NCBI RefSeq assembly: GCF_029392895.1
Contig: NZ_CP114200.1
Coordinates: forward strand, 1,579,501-1,643,500
Origin: Streptomyces sp. 71268
Lineage (GTDB): Bacteria; Actinomycetota; Actinomycetes; Streptomycetales; Streptomycetaceae
Direction: 5' to 3'
Length of the DNA: 64,000 bases
In this document: positions 43,521-52,071 of the stretch, piece after piece
Position numbering within the stretch: the stretch's first letter is position 1
Layout: each line of letters opens with the position of its first letter
Notes under the pieces: model-generated
The model's database searches: none
Told to the model about the DNA's origin: nothing
The model's input: only the letters and a program-made list of their open reading frames with translations
Translations under genes and position numbers: made by a program

Positions 43521-44122
43521 TCACCCTCCCTCGTTCGCGCGGGCGGCGGCCAGGCGCACCGCGTCCAGGATGGCCTCGTAGCCGGTGCAGCGGCACAGGT
43601 TGCCGGCCAGCGCCTCGCGGATGTCCGCGTCGGACGGCTCGCTGGTGCGCTCCAGGAGTTCGTCGGCGGCCACCAGCAGGCCCGGGGTGCAGAAGCCGCA
43701 CTGCACGGCGCCCGCGTCCAGGAACGCCTGTTGGATCGGGGCGAGTTCACTGTTGGCCGGGTCGGCGGGGTGGGCCCGCCAGCGCCGGGCCGCGGCGAGG
43801 TCGGTGCCGGGCGGCGCGGGCGGGTCGGGGGTGGCGCGGGCGCCTCGGCGGGCGCTCCCCCGGCGAGGCGCTGCCTGGCGTGGTGCGCCAGGCCCTCGAC
43901 GGTGAGCACCTCGCGCCCCTCGGCCTGGCCGGCGGCCACCAGGCAGGCGCAGACCGGGATGCCGTCCAGGCGCACCGTGCACGAGCCGCACTCGCCCTGT
44001 TCGCAGGCGTTCTTGGAGCCGGGCAGGCCGAGCCGCTCGCGCAGCACGTACAGCAGGCTCTCGCCCTCCCACACGTCGTCCGCCGTCTGCGGGCGTCCGT
44101 TGACCGTCAGGTTCACGCGCAT
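43521..44122 (-). pseudogene. Xanthine dehydrogenase 2Fe-2S subunit, frameshifted in its linker
   Basis: From ATG 44122 (GGAAGGAGG upstream) the frame encodes the first 2Fe-2S domain: NACEQGECGSCTVRLDG with four Cys, ending in LTVEGLAHHARQRLAGGA. The second half, LAPIQQAFLDAGAVQCGFCT and GNLCRCTGYEAILDAVRLA with the other iron-sulfur Cys, is in a different frame. The switch lies in the Pro/Ala-rich linker between about 43790 and 43870, equivalent to one lost base. No slippery site stands out. Either the gene is broken, which would disable the enzyme, or a G/C homopolymer was misread. The start overlaps the FAD-subunit stop by 10 nt, and the end is 2 nt from the large-subunit start. Confidence 0.85.
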
Positions 44123-45015
44123 CGCGGTGCGCCTCCTTCCGTGCTGCCGATCTGGTCCCGGTAGCTCTCCCAGGCCCAGCCGAGGGTGCGGCGGGCCAGC
44201 ACCGCCACCGCGTGCCGGCGGTAGGCGGCGGAGCCGCGCACGTCGTCGATGGGGTTGCAGGCGCCGGCGGCCAGCTCGGCGAACTCGCTGACGAGCGCCG
44301 GCGGAAGCGGCTCGCCGCTGGTCCACAGGTCGCCGTCGGCGAGGGCGGCGGCCAGGAACTCCTCGGCCGTCCTGGCCCGCACCGGGGTCGGCGCGGCCGA
44401 GCCGATGCCGGTGCCGACGCGGCGCCGTTGCGGGTGCAGCGCGAGCCCGAAGGCGCAGACGGCGATCACCATGGCGTTGCGGGTGCCGACCTTGGCGAAC
44501 TGCTGCGGGCCGGTGGCCCTGGTGATCCGTACCGCCCTGATCAGCTCGTCCGGCTCCAGGGCGGAGCGCTTGACGCCGGTGAAGAAGTCGTCGATGGGGA
44601 TCAGCCGGGTGCCGCGCACCGACTCCGCCTCCACCTCGGCCCCGGCGGCCAGCAGCGCGGGGTGGCAGTCCCCGGCCGGCGACGCGGCGCCCAGGTTGCC
44701 GCCCACGCTGCCACGGTTGCGGATCTGCGGGGAGCCCACGGTGTGGGCGGCGAGCGCCAGGCCGGGCAGTTCGGCGCGCAGGTGGGTCATGATCCGCGTG
44801 TACGGGACGGCCGCGCCGAGCCGTACACGCTCGGCGTCCACCTCCCAGGTGTAGAGGTCGGCGACGCGGGTGAGGTCGATGAGGTGGGCGGGACGGCGCT
44901 GGTCGAAGTTGATCTCGACCATGACGTCCGTGCCGCCGGCGATGGGCACCGCCGAAGGGTGCTCCGCCTTCGCGGCGAGCGCCTCCCCCCAGGTTGCGGG
45001 GCGCAGGAAGTCCAT
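44113..45015 (-). CDS. Xanthine dehydrogenase, FAD-binding subunit
   Basis: 300 residues from ATG 45015. MDFLRPATWGEALAAKAEHP and AVPIAGGTDVMVEINFDQRR form the first FAD loop. GLALAAHTVGSPQIRNRGSV with GGNLGAASPAGDCHPALLA near residue 115 is the pyrophosphate loop of this subunit class. The C-terminal CO-dehydrogenase-flavoprotein domain runs to residue 290. It transfers electrons from the iron-sulfur subunit to NAD. It is the first gene of the xdh operon, divergent from pucR by about 400 bp. Confidence 0.93.
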   Translation of the reverse strand: MDFLRPATWGEALAAKAEHPSAVPIAGGTDVMVEINFDQRRPAHLIDLTRVADLYTWEVDAERVRLGAAVPYTRIMTHLRAELPGLALAAHTVGSPQIRNRGSVGGNLGAASPAGDCHPALLAAGAEVEAESVRGTRLIPIDDFFTGVKRSALEPDELIRAVRITRATGPQQFAKVGTRNAMVIAVCAFGLALHPQRRRVGTGIGSAAPTPVRARTAEEFLAAALADGDLWTSGEPLPPALVSEFAELAAGACNPIDDVRGSAAYRRHAVAVLARRTLGWAWESYRDQIGSTEGGAPRCA

Positions 45016-45412
45016 GGGTGTGCTCTTCTCGGATAGCGGGGCTGTGAAGCGGGCCCGCGCGGGCCTCGTGGGGCCCGTCGAGCGCATGGTCATGTCCAGT
45101 TCACGCGGCCTACCCCCAGTACACCGAGGCGCGACACGCCCGGTGCAGTCACCGAACGCATGAAGCAGTTGGCTGGCCAGCGGCCCGGTCTTGTAGATTC
45201 GAACGAACGACGTGGAGTGCGTGCCCTGGCGTTCACCCCACCCGACCCACACCACGGGTACCCCGTACGGGCCGGCCGCCACGACCGCGCCGCCCGGCGG
45301 GACCGCCCACCGCGTCGTGCCCCCACCCCGGGCGCCCCAACCGGGCGCCACCGCCCCGGCTCCCCGGCCGAGCCGGGCGCCCGCCCCACGAGACAGATCG
45401 GCTGACGAGACG
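45016..45412. other. 397-bp divergent region between xdh operon and pucR-type regulator
   Basis: No gene content. It should hold the divergent promoters. TTGGCT (45169-45174) and TAGATT (45194-45199) resemble -35 and -10 boxes for the regulator gene, but the 19-bp spacing is long. No palindrome stands out as a PucR site. Confidence 0.5.
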
Positions 45413-47089
45413 ATGCGGCTGCGCGCACTGCTGGACACCGACGCCCTTGGCCTGCGCCTGCTCGGCGGCGAGGAGGAGCTCGACCGCACCGTGCGCGGCG
45501 TGATGACCACCGACCTACGCGACCCCAGCCGCTACCTGTCCGGCGGCGAGCTGGTCCTCACCGGCCTCGCCTGGCACCGCGAGCCGGCCGACTCGGAGCG
45601 GTTCGTACGCATCCTGACGGCCGCCGGGGTCGCCGGGCTGGCGGCCGGCGAGGCCGAACTCGGCTCCGTGCCCGAGGACCTGATGGTCGCGTGCGCCCGG
45701 CACCGGCTGCCGCTGTTCTCGGTGGTCGAGGACGTCTCGTTCGCCTCGATCACCGAACACGTGGTGCGGCAGGTCTCCAGCGAACGGGCCGGGGACCTGG
45801 CCGCCGTCGTGGACCGGCATCGCAGGCTGATGAGCGCGGGCCCGGCGGGCGGCGGCCCGGAGGTGGTGCTCGACCTGCTCGGCAGCGACCTGGACCTGCG
45901 CGCGTGGGTGCTGTCCGCGACGGGGCGCCAGATCGCGGGCTCGGCGCTCGCGGGGCAGGGGCCCGCGCTGCCCGCCGCGCTGCGGGCCCGGCTCGCGGGC
46001 GAACACCTGGCCGCCGTACGGGCCGGGCGCCGCTGGCCGCACCGGGTCACCACCGGCGCGGGCGGCACCACGTACTCCCTCTTCCCGGTCGACGGCGGTG
46101 GCCGCGAGGGGCACGAGGTGCGCGAGACGGTGCTCTCGGAGTGGCTGCTCGTGGTGGAGGCCGACGCCGGTGACTGGCCCGAGGAACGGCTCGACCTGCT
46201 CCAGGGCGTCACCCAGCTGATCGCCGTCGAGCGCGACCGCCGGGACGCGGCCCGCACGGTGCGCCGCCGGCTCGCGCAGGAGGTTCTCGAACTGGTGCAG
46301 GCGAGCGCCCCGCCCGCGGAGATCGCCGCCCGGCTGCGGGTCGCGGCCCCGGTGCTGCTGCCCGGGCTCGGCACCGCGCCGCACTGGCAGGTGGTGGTCG
46401 CCCGGGTCGAGTGGTCGGGGGCCGACGTCGCCGGCGGCCCGGTCGCCCAGGCACTCCTCGAGGAGATCCTGGTGGACCCGACAGCGCCCGGGCCCGAGCC
46501 GTCGGACCGGATCGCGGTGGCCCACACCGGCGACGAGGCGGTGGCCCTGGTGCCGTTGCCGGCGCTGGCCCAGGACCCGCCGGACGCCGAACCGACGGTG
46601 CGGGCGGACGCGCTGCTCGCGGCGGTACGCGAACCCCTGGCGCACGGCCTGGCCGACGACGGCCGGCTCACCATCGGGGTGAGCGCCGCCGTGCTGTCGG
46701 CCGAGGGGCTGCGCGGCGCGGTGGAGGAGGCCCGGCACGCGCGCCGGGTCGCCGCGGCCCGCCCCGGCAGCGTGTGCGCGGCCGGCCACCAGGAGTTGGC
46801 CTCACACGTGCTGCTGCTGCCGTTCGTCCCCGACGACGTACGACGCGCCTTCACGGCCCGGCTGCTCGACCCGCTCCGCGAGTACGACCGCCGCCACCGC
46901 GCCGAACTCGTCCCCACCCTGGAGGCGTTCCTCGCCGCCGACGGGTCCTGGACCCGCTGCGCGGCCGGCCTCCACCTGCACGTCAACACGTTGCGCTACC
47001 GCGTCGGCCGCATCGAGCAGCTCACCGGCCGCGACCTGTCCCGCCTTGAGGACAAGCTGGACTTCTTCCTGGCCCTGCGCCTGGGCTGA
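45413..47089 (+). CDS. PucR-family transcriptional regulator
   Basis: 558 residues. The N-terminal purine catabolism regulator-like domain reads MRLRALLDTDALGLRLLGGE and RYLSGGELVLTGLAWHREP, as in Bacillus PucR. The C-terminal helix-turn-helix is LEAFLAADGSWTRCAAGLHL with HVNTLRYRVGRIEQLTGRDL, the HTH_30 signature. The middle (RIAVAHTGDEAVALVPLPAL) resembles a GGDEF-like pseudo-domain seen in CdaR/PucR proteins. It probably senses a purine catabolite and controls the divergent xdh operon. ATG 45413 is where family homology begins. Confidence 0.92.
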   Translation: MRLRALLDTDALGLRLLGGEEELDRTVRGVMTTDLRDPSRYLSGGELVLTGLAWHREPADSERFVRILTAAGVAGLAAGEAELGSVPEDLMVACARHRLPLFSVVEDVSFASITEHVVRQVSSERAGDLAAVVDRHRRLMSAGPAGGGPEVVLDLLGSDLDLRAWVLSATGRQIAGSALAGQGPALPAALRARLAGEHLAAVRAGRRWPHRVTTGAGGTTYSLFPVDGGGREGHEVRETVLSEWLLVVEADAGDWPEERLDLLQGVTQLIAVERDRRDAARTVRRRLAQEVLELVQASAPPAEIAARLRVAAPVLLPGLGTAPHWQVVVARVEWSGADVAGGPVAQALLEEILVDPTAPGPEPSDRIAVAHTGDEAVALVPLPALAQDPPDAEPTVRADALLAAVREPLAHGLADDGRLTIGVSAAVLSAEGLRGAVEEARHARRVAAARPGSVCAAGHQELASHVLLLPFVPDDVRRAFTARLLDPLREYDRRHRAELVPTLEAFLAADGSWTRCAAGLHLHVNTLRYRVGRIEQLTGRDLSRLEDKLDFFLALRLG

Positions 47090-47161
47090 CGGCCCGGCGG
47101 GGCGCCTCCCGCCGGCGGGGCGGTATACGAGGCGCCTCGGCGGGGGGCGGTGGGCCAGGGG

Positions 47162-47228
47162 CGCGGGCCGGCGCGTACCGGGGGGGGACGGGCCTGGCCG
47201 CGGGCCGGCGCGTATCGGGGGACGGGCC
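47162..47228. repeat. Imperfect direct repeat, about 30 bp x 2
   Basis: Copies at 47162-47194 and 47199-47228 share GGGCCGGCGCGTAYCGGGGG and end in GACGGGCC; copy 1 has three extra G and the copies differ at one C/T. The repeat lies between the pucR stop and the terminator hairpin. Confidence 0.7.
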
Positions 47229-47231
47229 GTG

Positions 47232-47272
47232 GGCCTGCCGGCGCGCGCTACCCCACCGCGCGCCGGCAGGCC
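47232..47272. terminator. Strong 16-bp hairpin, bidirectional terminator
   Basis: GGCCTGCCGGCGCGCG (47232-47247) pairs perfectly with 47257-47272 around a 9-nt loop. It sits in the gap between the convergent genes ending at 47089 and 47278, where it can stop transcripts from both sides. Confidence 0.75.
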
Positions 47273-47277
47273 ATCGC

Positions 47278-48912
47278 TCAGCGCGCCTGGCGCGTGAGTA
47301 CCAGCGCGTCGCCCACCGCGCGCTCGCCGCTCGCGTCCGATGGCATGGTGATGAGCTTGCCGTTCACCGCCATGGCCGACGAGCCGCCGCCGTCCAGGTT
47401 CATCGCCTGTCGGGCCCCCAGCGACCGCATGAACTGGGCCATCTCGTGCAGGCCGAGGCCGTCGCTGTAGCCGGGCTGGCGACCGGCCGTGGTCACCACG
47501 ATCAGCCGGCCGCGGGCGTCCACGCCGACCGCCGTACGCGGGTTGCGCTTGAGGCCCCAGGTGTACGCGAACGACGGCTCGTCCGGGCGGTCGATGCCGT
47601 CCGCCGCGAAGTCGACGGCCACCTGGCCGTCCCGCACCAACCGCGGCCCGCCGCTGACGATGTCGTCGCCGGAGCCGAGGCGCACCTGTCGGCCGCGCTC
47701 GTCGGTGATCTTCTCCTGTACGGTCAGCCGCTGGCCGACCGCCGCGTGCTCGCGCAGCCACCCCTCCCCCTCGCCGATGCCGGCGAACACGCTGCCGCCC
47801 GCGGGCACCGCGCCGCCGCGCGGGCGCAGTTCCACCACCCGGCCCGAGCGGTCGAGTACGGCCTCCACGCCCTCACCCGCCGGGGTGGCCGCGCCGAGTT
47901 CGTCGGTGAACCGCACGATCTCGTCCGGGTCGGTGCACGTCACGTCGTGCGACGGACGCTCGGTGGGCAGGTCGCCGCCGGTGCCGCCGCAGTTGCGGAT
48001 CTTGCCGGGGACGCGGTTGACACCGTCGATGACCGCGGACGCGTCACCGGCGCGCACCCGCAGGTCGGTGCTCAGGTGGCGGAACTCGGGGCGCAGGCCG
48101 TCGCCGCGCAGCACCATCGCCACCCGGCCGTTGGTGGCGGCGCTCTGCAACTCGCCGTCGTATGCGGCGATGCCCGCCGCCGCGCCCGGCACCCCGTCGC
48201 GGCTCTCCATCACGAAGAAGCCGGCGTTCACGGCGAGCAGCGCGCGGGAGCGGGCCGCCATGTCACTGACGTTCTCGCGCCCCGCCACGTGGGTGCCGTA
48301 GGTGCCACCGAGCTTCCCGTCGAAGCGGGCCGGGTCGATGACGGCCACCTTCACCTGTGCCAGCCCGGTACCGGGCGCGCCGTCGCCGCCGGTCCACTCG
48401 CTGACCGCGTCGAAGCCGGCCGCCGCCAGGGCCTTGCGCTGCGCGTCGGCCTGGTTCTGGCCGCCGAAGGTGCCCACCCGGGTGCGTACGCCGAGCAGTC
48501 CGACGCGGTCGGCGCCGCGCGGCCAGCTCACGCGCTCCGCGCGGGGCTCGAAGCCCGCCGTGCGCAACTGGCCGGCCAGGGTGTCGGCCGCCGCCTTCGA
48601 CAGCAGGTGGGCGCCGCCCGCGCCACGCACGGTGACCGTCCAGTGGTCGGCGCCCGGTTTGCCGGCGATGACGCCCTGGTAGAGGTCGGCCCCGGGAGCC
48701 AGCCGGTCCCGTTCCCAACCAGCCACCGGCTTGGGCACGCCGCCCCATCCACGGGCCACCTCCGCGGTGGGCACCCCGGACGCGGCGCGGTGGGACACGG
48801 CGGCGCCCTGGGCGGTGGCGCCGGGCGCCACGAGCGCCGCGACGAGCACCGCCGCCAGCGCGGCAGGCCGCAGCGATCGAGAACGGCTGGACACCTTGAA
48901 CACGTCGAACAC
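47278..48912 (-). CDS. Secreted phosphodiester glycosidase family protein (NAGPA-type domain)
   Basis: 544 residues. The first 35 residues are a Sec signal peptide (LRPAALAAVLVAALVAPGAT, then AQGA). Residues about 85-160 contain a SPOR-like repeat region (QLRTAGFEPRAERVSW and ADAQRKALAAAGFDAVSEW). The C-terminal half is the phosphodiester glycosidase domain: ALLAVNAGFFVMESRDGVPG, TAVGVDARGRLIVVTTAGRQ, and GARQAMNLDGGGSSAMAVNG with the family's D-G-G-G-S-S-x-M motif. Related proteins remove GlcNAc from phosphodiesters, as in mannose-6-phosphate uncovering. Here an extracellular glycan or exopolysaccharide substrate is likely, but not proved. Confidence 0.88.
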   Translation of the reverse strand: MFDVFKVSSRSRSLRPAALAAVLVAALVAPGATAQGAAVSHRAASGVPTAEVARGWGGVPKPVAGWERDRLAPGADLYQGVIAGKPGADHWTVTVRGAGGAHLLSKAAADTLAGQLRTAGFEPRAERVSWPRGADRVGLLGVRTRVGTFGGQNQADAQRKALAAAGFDAVSEWTGGDGAPGTGLAQVKVAVIDPARFDGKLGGTYGTHVAGRENVSDMAARSRALLAVNAGFFVMESRDGVPGAAAGIAAYDGELQSAATNGRVAMVLRGDGLRPEFRHLSTDLRVRAGDASAVIDGVNRVPGKIRNCGGTGGDLPTERPSHDVTCTDPDEIVRFTDELGAATPAGEGVEAVLDRSGRVVELRPRGGAVPAGGSVFAGIGEGEGWLREHAAVGQRLTVQEKITDERGRQVRLGSGDDIVSGGPRLVRDGQVAVDFAADGIDRPDEPSFAYTWGLKRNPRTAVGVDARGRLIVVTTAGRQPGYSDGLGLHEMAQFMRSLGARQAMNLDGGGSSAMAVNGKLITMPSDASGERAVGDALVLTRQAR

Positions 48913-49356
48913 TCCTCAGTCACTCTCCGCCGCACTGACGGCCACAACCCGGCCCGCGCCGATCGGACCCGATCACCTTCGCCCCGGCCCGGTCACACTG
49001 TCCCGTACGGTCGACGCCGCCTCGGCCCGACCGACCGGGCGCGGCACACCACGGCCCACCGTCGGCCCCGCTCGGCGACCCCGGCTTGGCTGAGCCGCGA
49101 CCCGCGACCCAGCCGGCACCCTCGCAGCGCCCCGGAACGCTCAGCGGTCACACCGACGTCGCCGAGGTGAACATGCGACGCGACCCACGGCGCCCACACC
49201 GCGCCCGACTCCCCAACTCGCCGCCGTTTCTCCGCTGGTCAGGCCAGGCAGGTTGGCCATTCGACCCGCCTGGCCAACGGGTCGAGCGCGGCACGCCCCC
49301 ACGGAGCACTCCTCACAGTGCGTGTCCACCGGCCACCTGCGGGTCAACTCGCCCCG
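48913..49356. other. 444-bp stretch without a recognisable gene
   Basis: It lies upstream of the phosphodiester glycosidase and probably holds its promoter. No coding frame with recognisable content and no RNA gene were seen. Confidence 0.45.
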
Positions 49357-49640
49357 TCAGCAACACGGGCCGAAGAGGTCGGCACCGTCGGTCCGGGTCA
49401 GCGCCGCGTGGTCGAGAGTCAGCGTCTCGTCGGGCCCCTCCCAGTGCGCGGCGTTGTTGACGAGCACCTTCACAACCCCGAGCCGCCGCTCGACCGCCTT
49501 AACAGCTCCCCCGCCGCTCCGGGCACGGTGAGGTCCTGCTCGTACGTCATGACATCGGGCACCCCCGGGTCGAGAAGCCCCTCCGCCACCCGCTCGGCCG
49601 CCTCGGCGCTGCTCGTCGGGAGCGCTGCTGAAGCGCAACG
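49357..49640 (-). pseudogene. Remnant of a short-chain dehydrogenase/reductase gene
   Basis: The frame read from about 49600 gives VMTYEQDLTVPGAAGELL. The sequence then continues in another frame as VKAVERRLGVVKVLVNNAAH and WEGPDETLTLDHAALTRT, which is the NNAxH-type region of short-chain dehydrogenases. The N-terminal Gly-rich loop and the C-terminal Tyr-x3-Lys active site are both missing, and a stop ends the fragment at 49357. It is a decayed, non-functional relic adjacent to the CRISPR array, consistent with a region of repeated insertion and loss. Confidence 0.75.
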
Positions 49641-49769
49641 CTAGGCTGAACAGGCTTCTCGTCGGGAGGATATGACATGGGCGATTCGTCGCGGTCGGGC
49701 GATAGGTCGCGATCCATGGAAGTTGCAGAAAACCGGGGTCTCACGAGATAAAGCCCCAGGTCAATTGCT

Positions 49770-50455
49770 CTGGTCCCCGCGCGTGCGGGGATGTCCCTGG
49801 TCATGGGGCGCACGTGGGAAGCGATGCCGGCTGGTCCCCGCGCGTGCGGGGATGTCCCCGCCCCCAAAGGCGCCGTGCGCGAGGGCGTGCGCTGGTCCCC
49901 GCGCGTGCGGGGATGTCCCCAGGGCGACGCCGGCCGGCTCGTCGAGCGCGCGCTGGTCCCCGCGCGTGCGGAGATGTCCCCTCGTCGCCACGTGAGGCCA
50001 TCTCGTCGGCGGCCTGGTCCCCGCGCGTGCGGGGATGTCCCCAACATCGCGGCCCGTGTCGCCTTGCACGAGGCCTGGTCCCCGCGCGCGGGGATGTCCC
50101 CCTTGACCACCTGGTCGCAGGCGTGTTCGGCGTCTGGTCCCCGCGCGCGCGGGGATGTCCCCCCGTCCAGCCAGTACGGGCCCCACCCGGTGGTCTGGTC
50201 CCCGCGCGCGCGGGGATGTCCCCCCGTCCAGCCAGTACGGGCCCCACCCGGTGGTCTGGTCCCCGCGCGCGCGGCGATTTCCCCAACTCGCCAGCGTCGC
50301 CCATCAGCTGGTCCCCGCGCGCGGGGATGTCCCCTGCGACGTCTTGATCTCGAGGACGGGCCGGGCCTGGTCCCCGCGCGCGGGGATGTCCCCTGGTGGG
50401 ACAACGAGAACTACAACTGGCAGGACCTGGTCCCCGCGCGCGGGGGGATGTCCCC
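49770..50455 (+). CRISPR. Type I-E-like CRISPR array, 12 repeats and 11 spacers, no cas genes in the window
   Basis: The repeat is 29 bp: CTGGTCCCCGCGCGTGCGGG followed by GATGTCCCC, with an internal CCCCGCG...CGCGGGG hairpin and the same polarity as E. coli I-E repeats. Repeats begin at 49770, 49831, 49892, 49953, 50014, 50075, 50134, 50195, 50256, 50308, 50367 and 50427. Nine spacers are 32 bp, one is 33 and one only 23 (50285-50307). Repeats change along the array: canonical on the left, then CGCGCG variants, 27-bp forms lacking two bases (50075, 50308, 50367), a mutated one at 50256 and an expanded last one. Decay on the right suggests the leader is on the left, in the AT-richer 49690-49769. 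Spacers 50163-50194 and 50224-50255 are identical. Confidence 0.97.
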
Positions 50456-50689
50456 CCCCACCCAGCACACCACCAAAACCAGCCCCCCCCCGTTATCTTC
50501 TTTGCGGTTCCGCAAGGGGACCGCTGGCCTCCGGGCCCGGCATGACTGTTCCCCCTCTGTCGAAGAGATGACCTGGGGGGTGGTGTTACCGGGTCCGAGA
50601 GGCGCCGTTGGAGACGCTGATGAGAGGTCCGACCACCGCCTGGCCTGGCGCAATGCCAGGCCGCTCGCGGGCGAGTAGGTCTGCATAAC
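50456..50689 (+). ncRNA. Possible bridge-RNA-coding end of the IS110-family element
   Basis: IS110-group elements carry a structured guide (bridge) RNA in the non-coding end upstream of the recombinase gene. This 234-bp gap between the last CRISPR repeat and that gene has strong hairpins: GGCCTGGC/GCCAGGCC with a 5-nt loop at 50642-50662, and TTGCGG/CCGCAA near 50505-50522. Element ends were not resolved, so the assignment is by position and known biology only. Confidence 0.4.
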
Positions 50690-51958
50690 GTGGATGCGCG
50701 CAAACGACGCCAACGCCCTGGCCAGCACCGCACGAACCCCGCTCGGGAGGATGGGTTGGACGACATCGACGACGTGGGCGTCTTTCTCGGCCTGGACGTC
50801 GGCAAGAGCGCCCACCACGGGCACGGGCTGACCCCGGCCGGCAAGAAGGTCTTCGACAAGCAGTTGCCCAACAGCGAACCGAAGCTGCGGGCCGTCTTCG
50901 ACAAGCTGGCCGCGAAGTTCGGCACCGTACTGGTGATCGTCGACCAGCCCGCCTCGATCGGAGCCCTGCCTTTGACGGTCGCCCGGGACGCCGGCTGCAA
51001 GGTCGCCTACCTGCCCGGACTCTCGATGCGGCGGATCGCCGACCTCTACCCGGGCGAGGCGAAGACCGACGCCCGCGACGCGGCCGTGATCGCTGACGCC
51101 GCGAGGACGATGCCGCACACCCTGCGCTCGCTGCAACCGACCGACGAGATCACCGCCGAGCTGACCGTGCTGGTGGGCTTCGACCAGGACCTGGCGGCCG
51201 AGGCCACCCGCACCTCCAACCGGATACGCGGCCTGCTCACCCAGTTCCACCCCAGCCTGGAACGGGTACTCGGCCCGCGCCTGGACCACCCGGCCGTGAC
51301 CTGGCTGCTGGAACGCCACGGATCTCCATCCGCCCTGCGAAAGGCCGGTCGCCGCAGGCTCGTTGAAGTCATCCGGCCCAAGGCCCCGCGCATGGCTCAG
51401 CGACTGATCGACGAGATCTTCGACGCGCTCGACGAGCAGAGCGTCGTCGTCCCCGGGACCGGCACGCTCGACGTCGTGATCCCATCGCTGGCCCGCTCGC
51501 TCGCGGCCGTCCACGAACAGCGACGAGCTCTGGAAACACAGATCGCACAGCTGCTGGAGGCCCACCCTCTTTCCGCGGTCCTGACCTCGATTCCGGGGGT
51601 CGCGGTCAGGACCGCCGCCACTTTGCTGGTCACCGTCGGCGACGGCACCAGCTTCCCCAGCGCCGCCCACCTCGCCTCCTACGCCGGCCTGGCACCCACG
51701 ACGAAGTCCTCGGGGACCTCGGTCCACGGCGAACATGCGCCCAGAGGCGGCAACCGGCAGCTCAAACGGGCGATGTTCCTGTCCGCCTTCGCGGCCCTGC
51801 ACGATCCCGCCTCCCGCACCTACTACGACCGCTGCCGGGCCCGAGGCAAGACCCACACCCAAGCCCTCCTCCGCCTGGCCCGCCAGCGGATCAACGTGCT
51901 GTTTGCGATGCTCCGCGACGGCACCTTCTACGAACCCAAAACCCCACGCACCGCTTGA
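50690..51958 (+). CDS. IS110-family transposase (DEDD recombinase)
   Basis: 422 residues from GTG 50690; TTG 50756, six bases after GGGAGG, is an equally good start. The N-terminal RuvC-like domain has VFLGLDVGKSAHHGHGL with the first Asp, and later YPGEAKTDARDAAVIADAAR with the D-x-x-D pair. The C-terminal transposase_20 domain has LTSIPGVAVRTAATLLVTVG and SAAHLASYAGLAPTTKSSGT with the catalytic Ser region. It is full length and apparently intact. Such recombinases insert and excise DNA under guidance of a bridge RNA. Its position right beside the CRISPR array suggests that insertion here may have removed or displaced neighbouring sequence. Confidence 0.92.
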   Translation: MDARKRRQRPGQHRTNPAREDGLDDIDDVGVFLGLDVGKSAHHGHGLTPAGKKVFDKQLPNSEPKLRAVFDKLAAKFGTVLVIVDQPASIGALPLTVARDAGCKVAYLPGLSMRRIADLYPGEAKTDARDAAVIADAARTMPHTLRSLQPTDEITAELTVLVGFDQDLAAEATRTSNRIRGLLTQFHPSLERVLGPRLDHPAVTWLLERHGSPSALRKAGRRRLVEVIRPKAPRMAQRLIDEIFDALDEQSVVVPGTGTLDVVIPSLARSLAAVHEQRRALETQIAQLLEAHPLSAVLTSIPGVAVRTAATLLVTVGDGTSFPSAAHLASYAGLAPTTKSSGTSVHGEHAPRGGNRQLKRAMFLSAFAALHDPASRTYYDRCRARGKTHTQALLRLARQRINVLFAMLRDGTFYEPKTPRTA

Positions 51959-52071
51959 CGAAAGACATAGAGGCACCCCCCGCCCCACACCCCCGTACCC
52001 GCCCTCACCCCGGCGCGATCTTCCTCTACCACTGCTTGGCCGTCATTACCTGGTCAGAAGAGATCCAAGTT

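Noticed and set aside
43790..43870. Programmed frameshift in the xanthine dehydrogenase 2Fe-2S gene
   Set aside because: No slippery heptamer or downstream structure is visible, and homologues are single-frame, so mutation or sequence error is simpler.
45169..45199. Consensus promoter TTGGCT/TAGATT for the PucR-type gene
   Set aside because: The spacing is 19 bp and the -35 box is poor; not strong enough to list as a promoter.
49547..51000. Open frames across the CRISPR array encoding repeated R-A-R-G-type peptides
   Set aside because: They only translate the CRISPR repeats; the regular 61-bp period shows the region is an array and not a repetitive protein.
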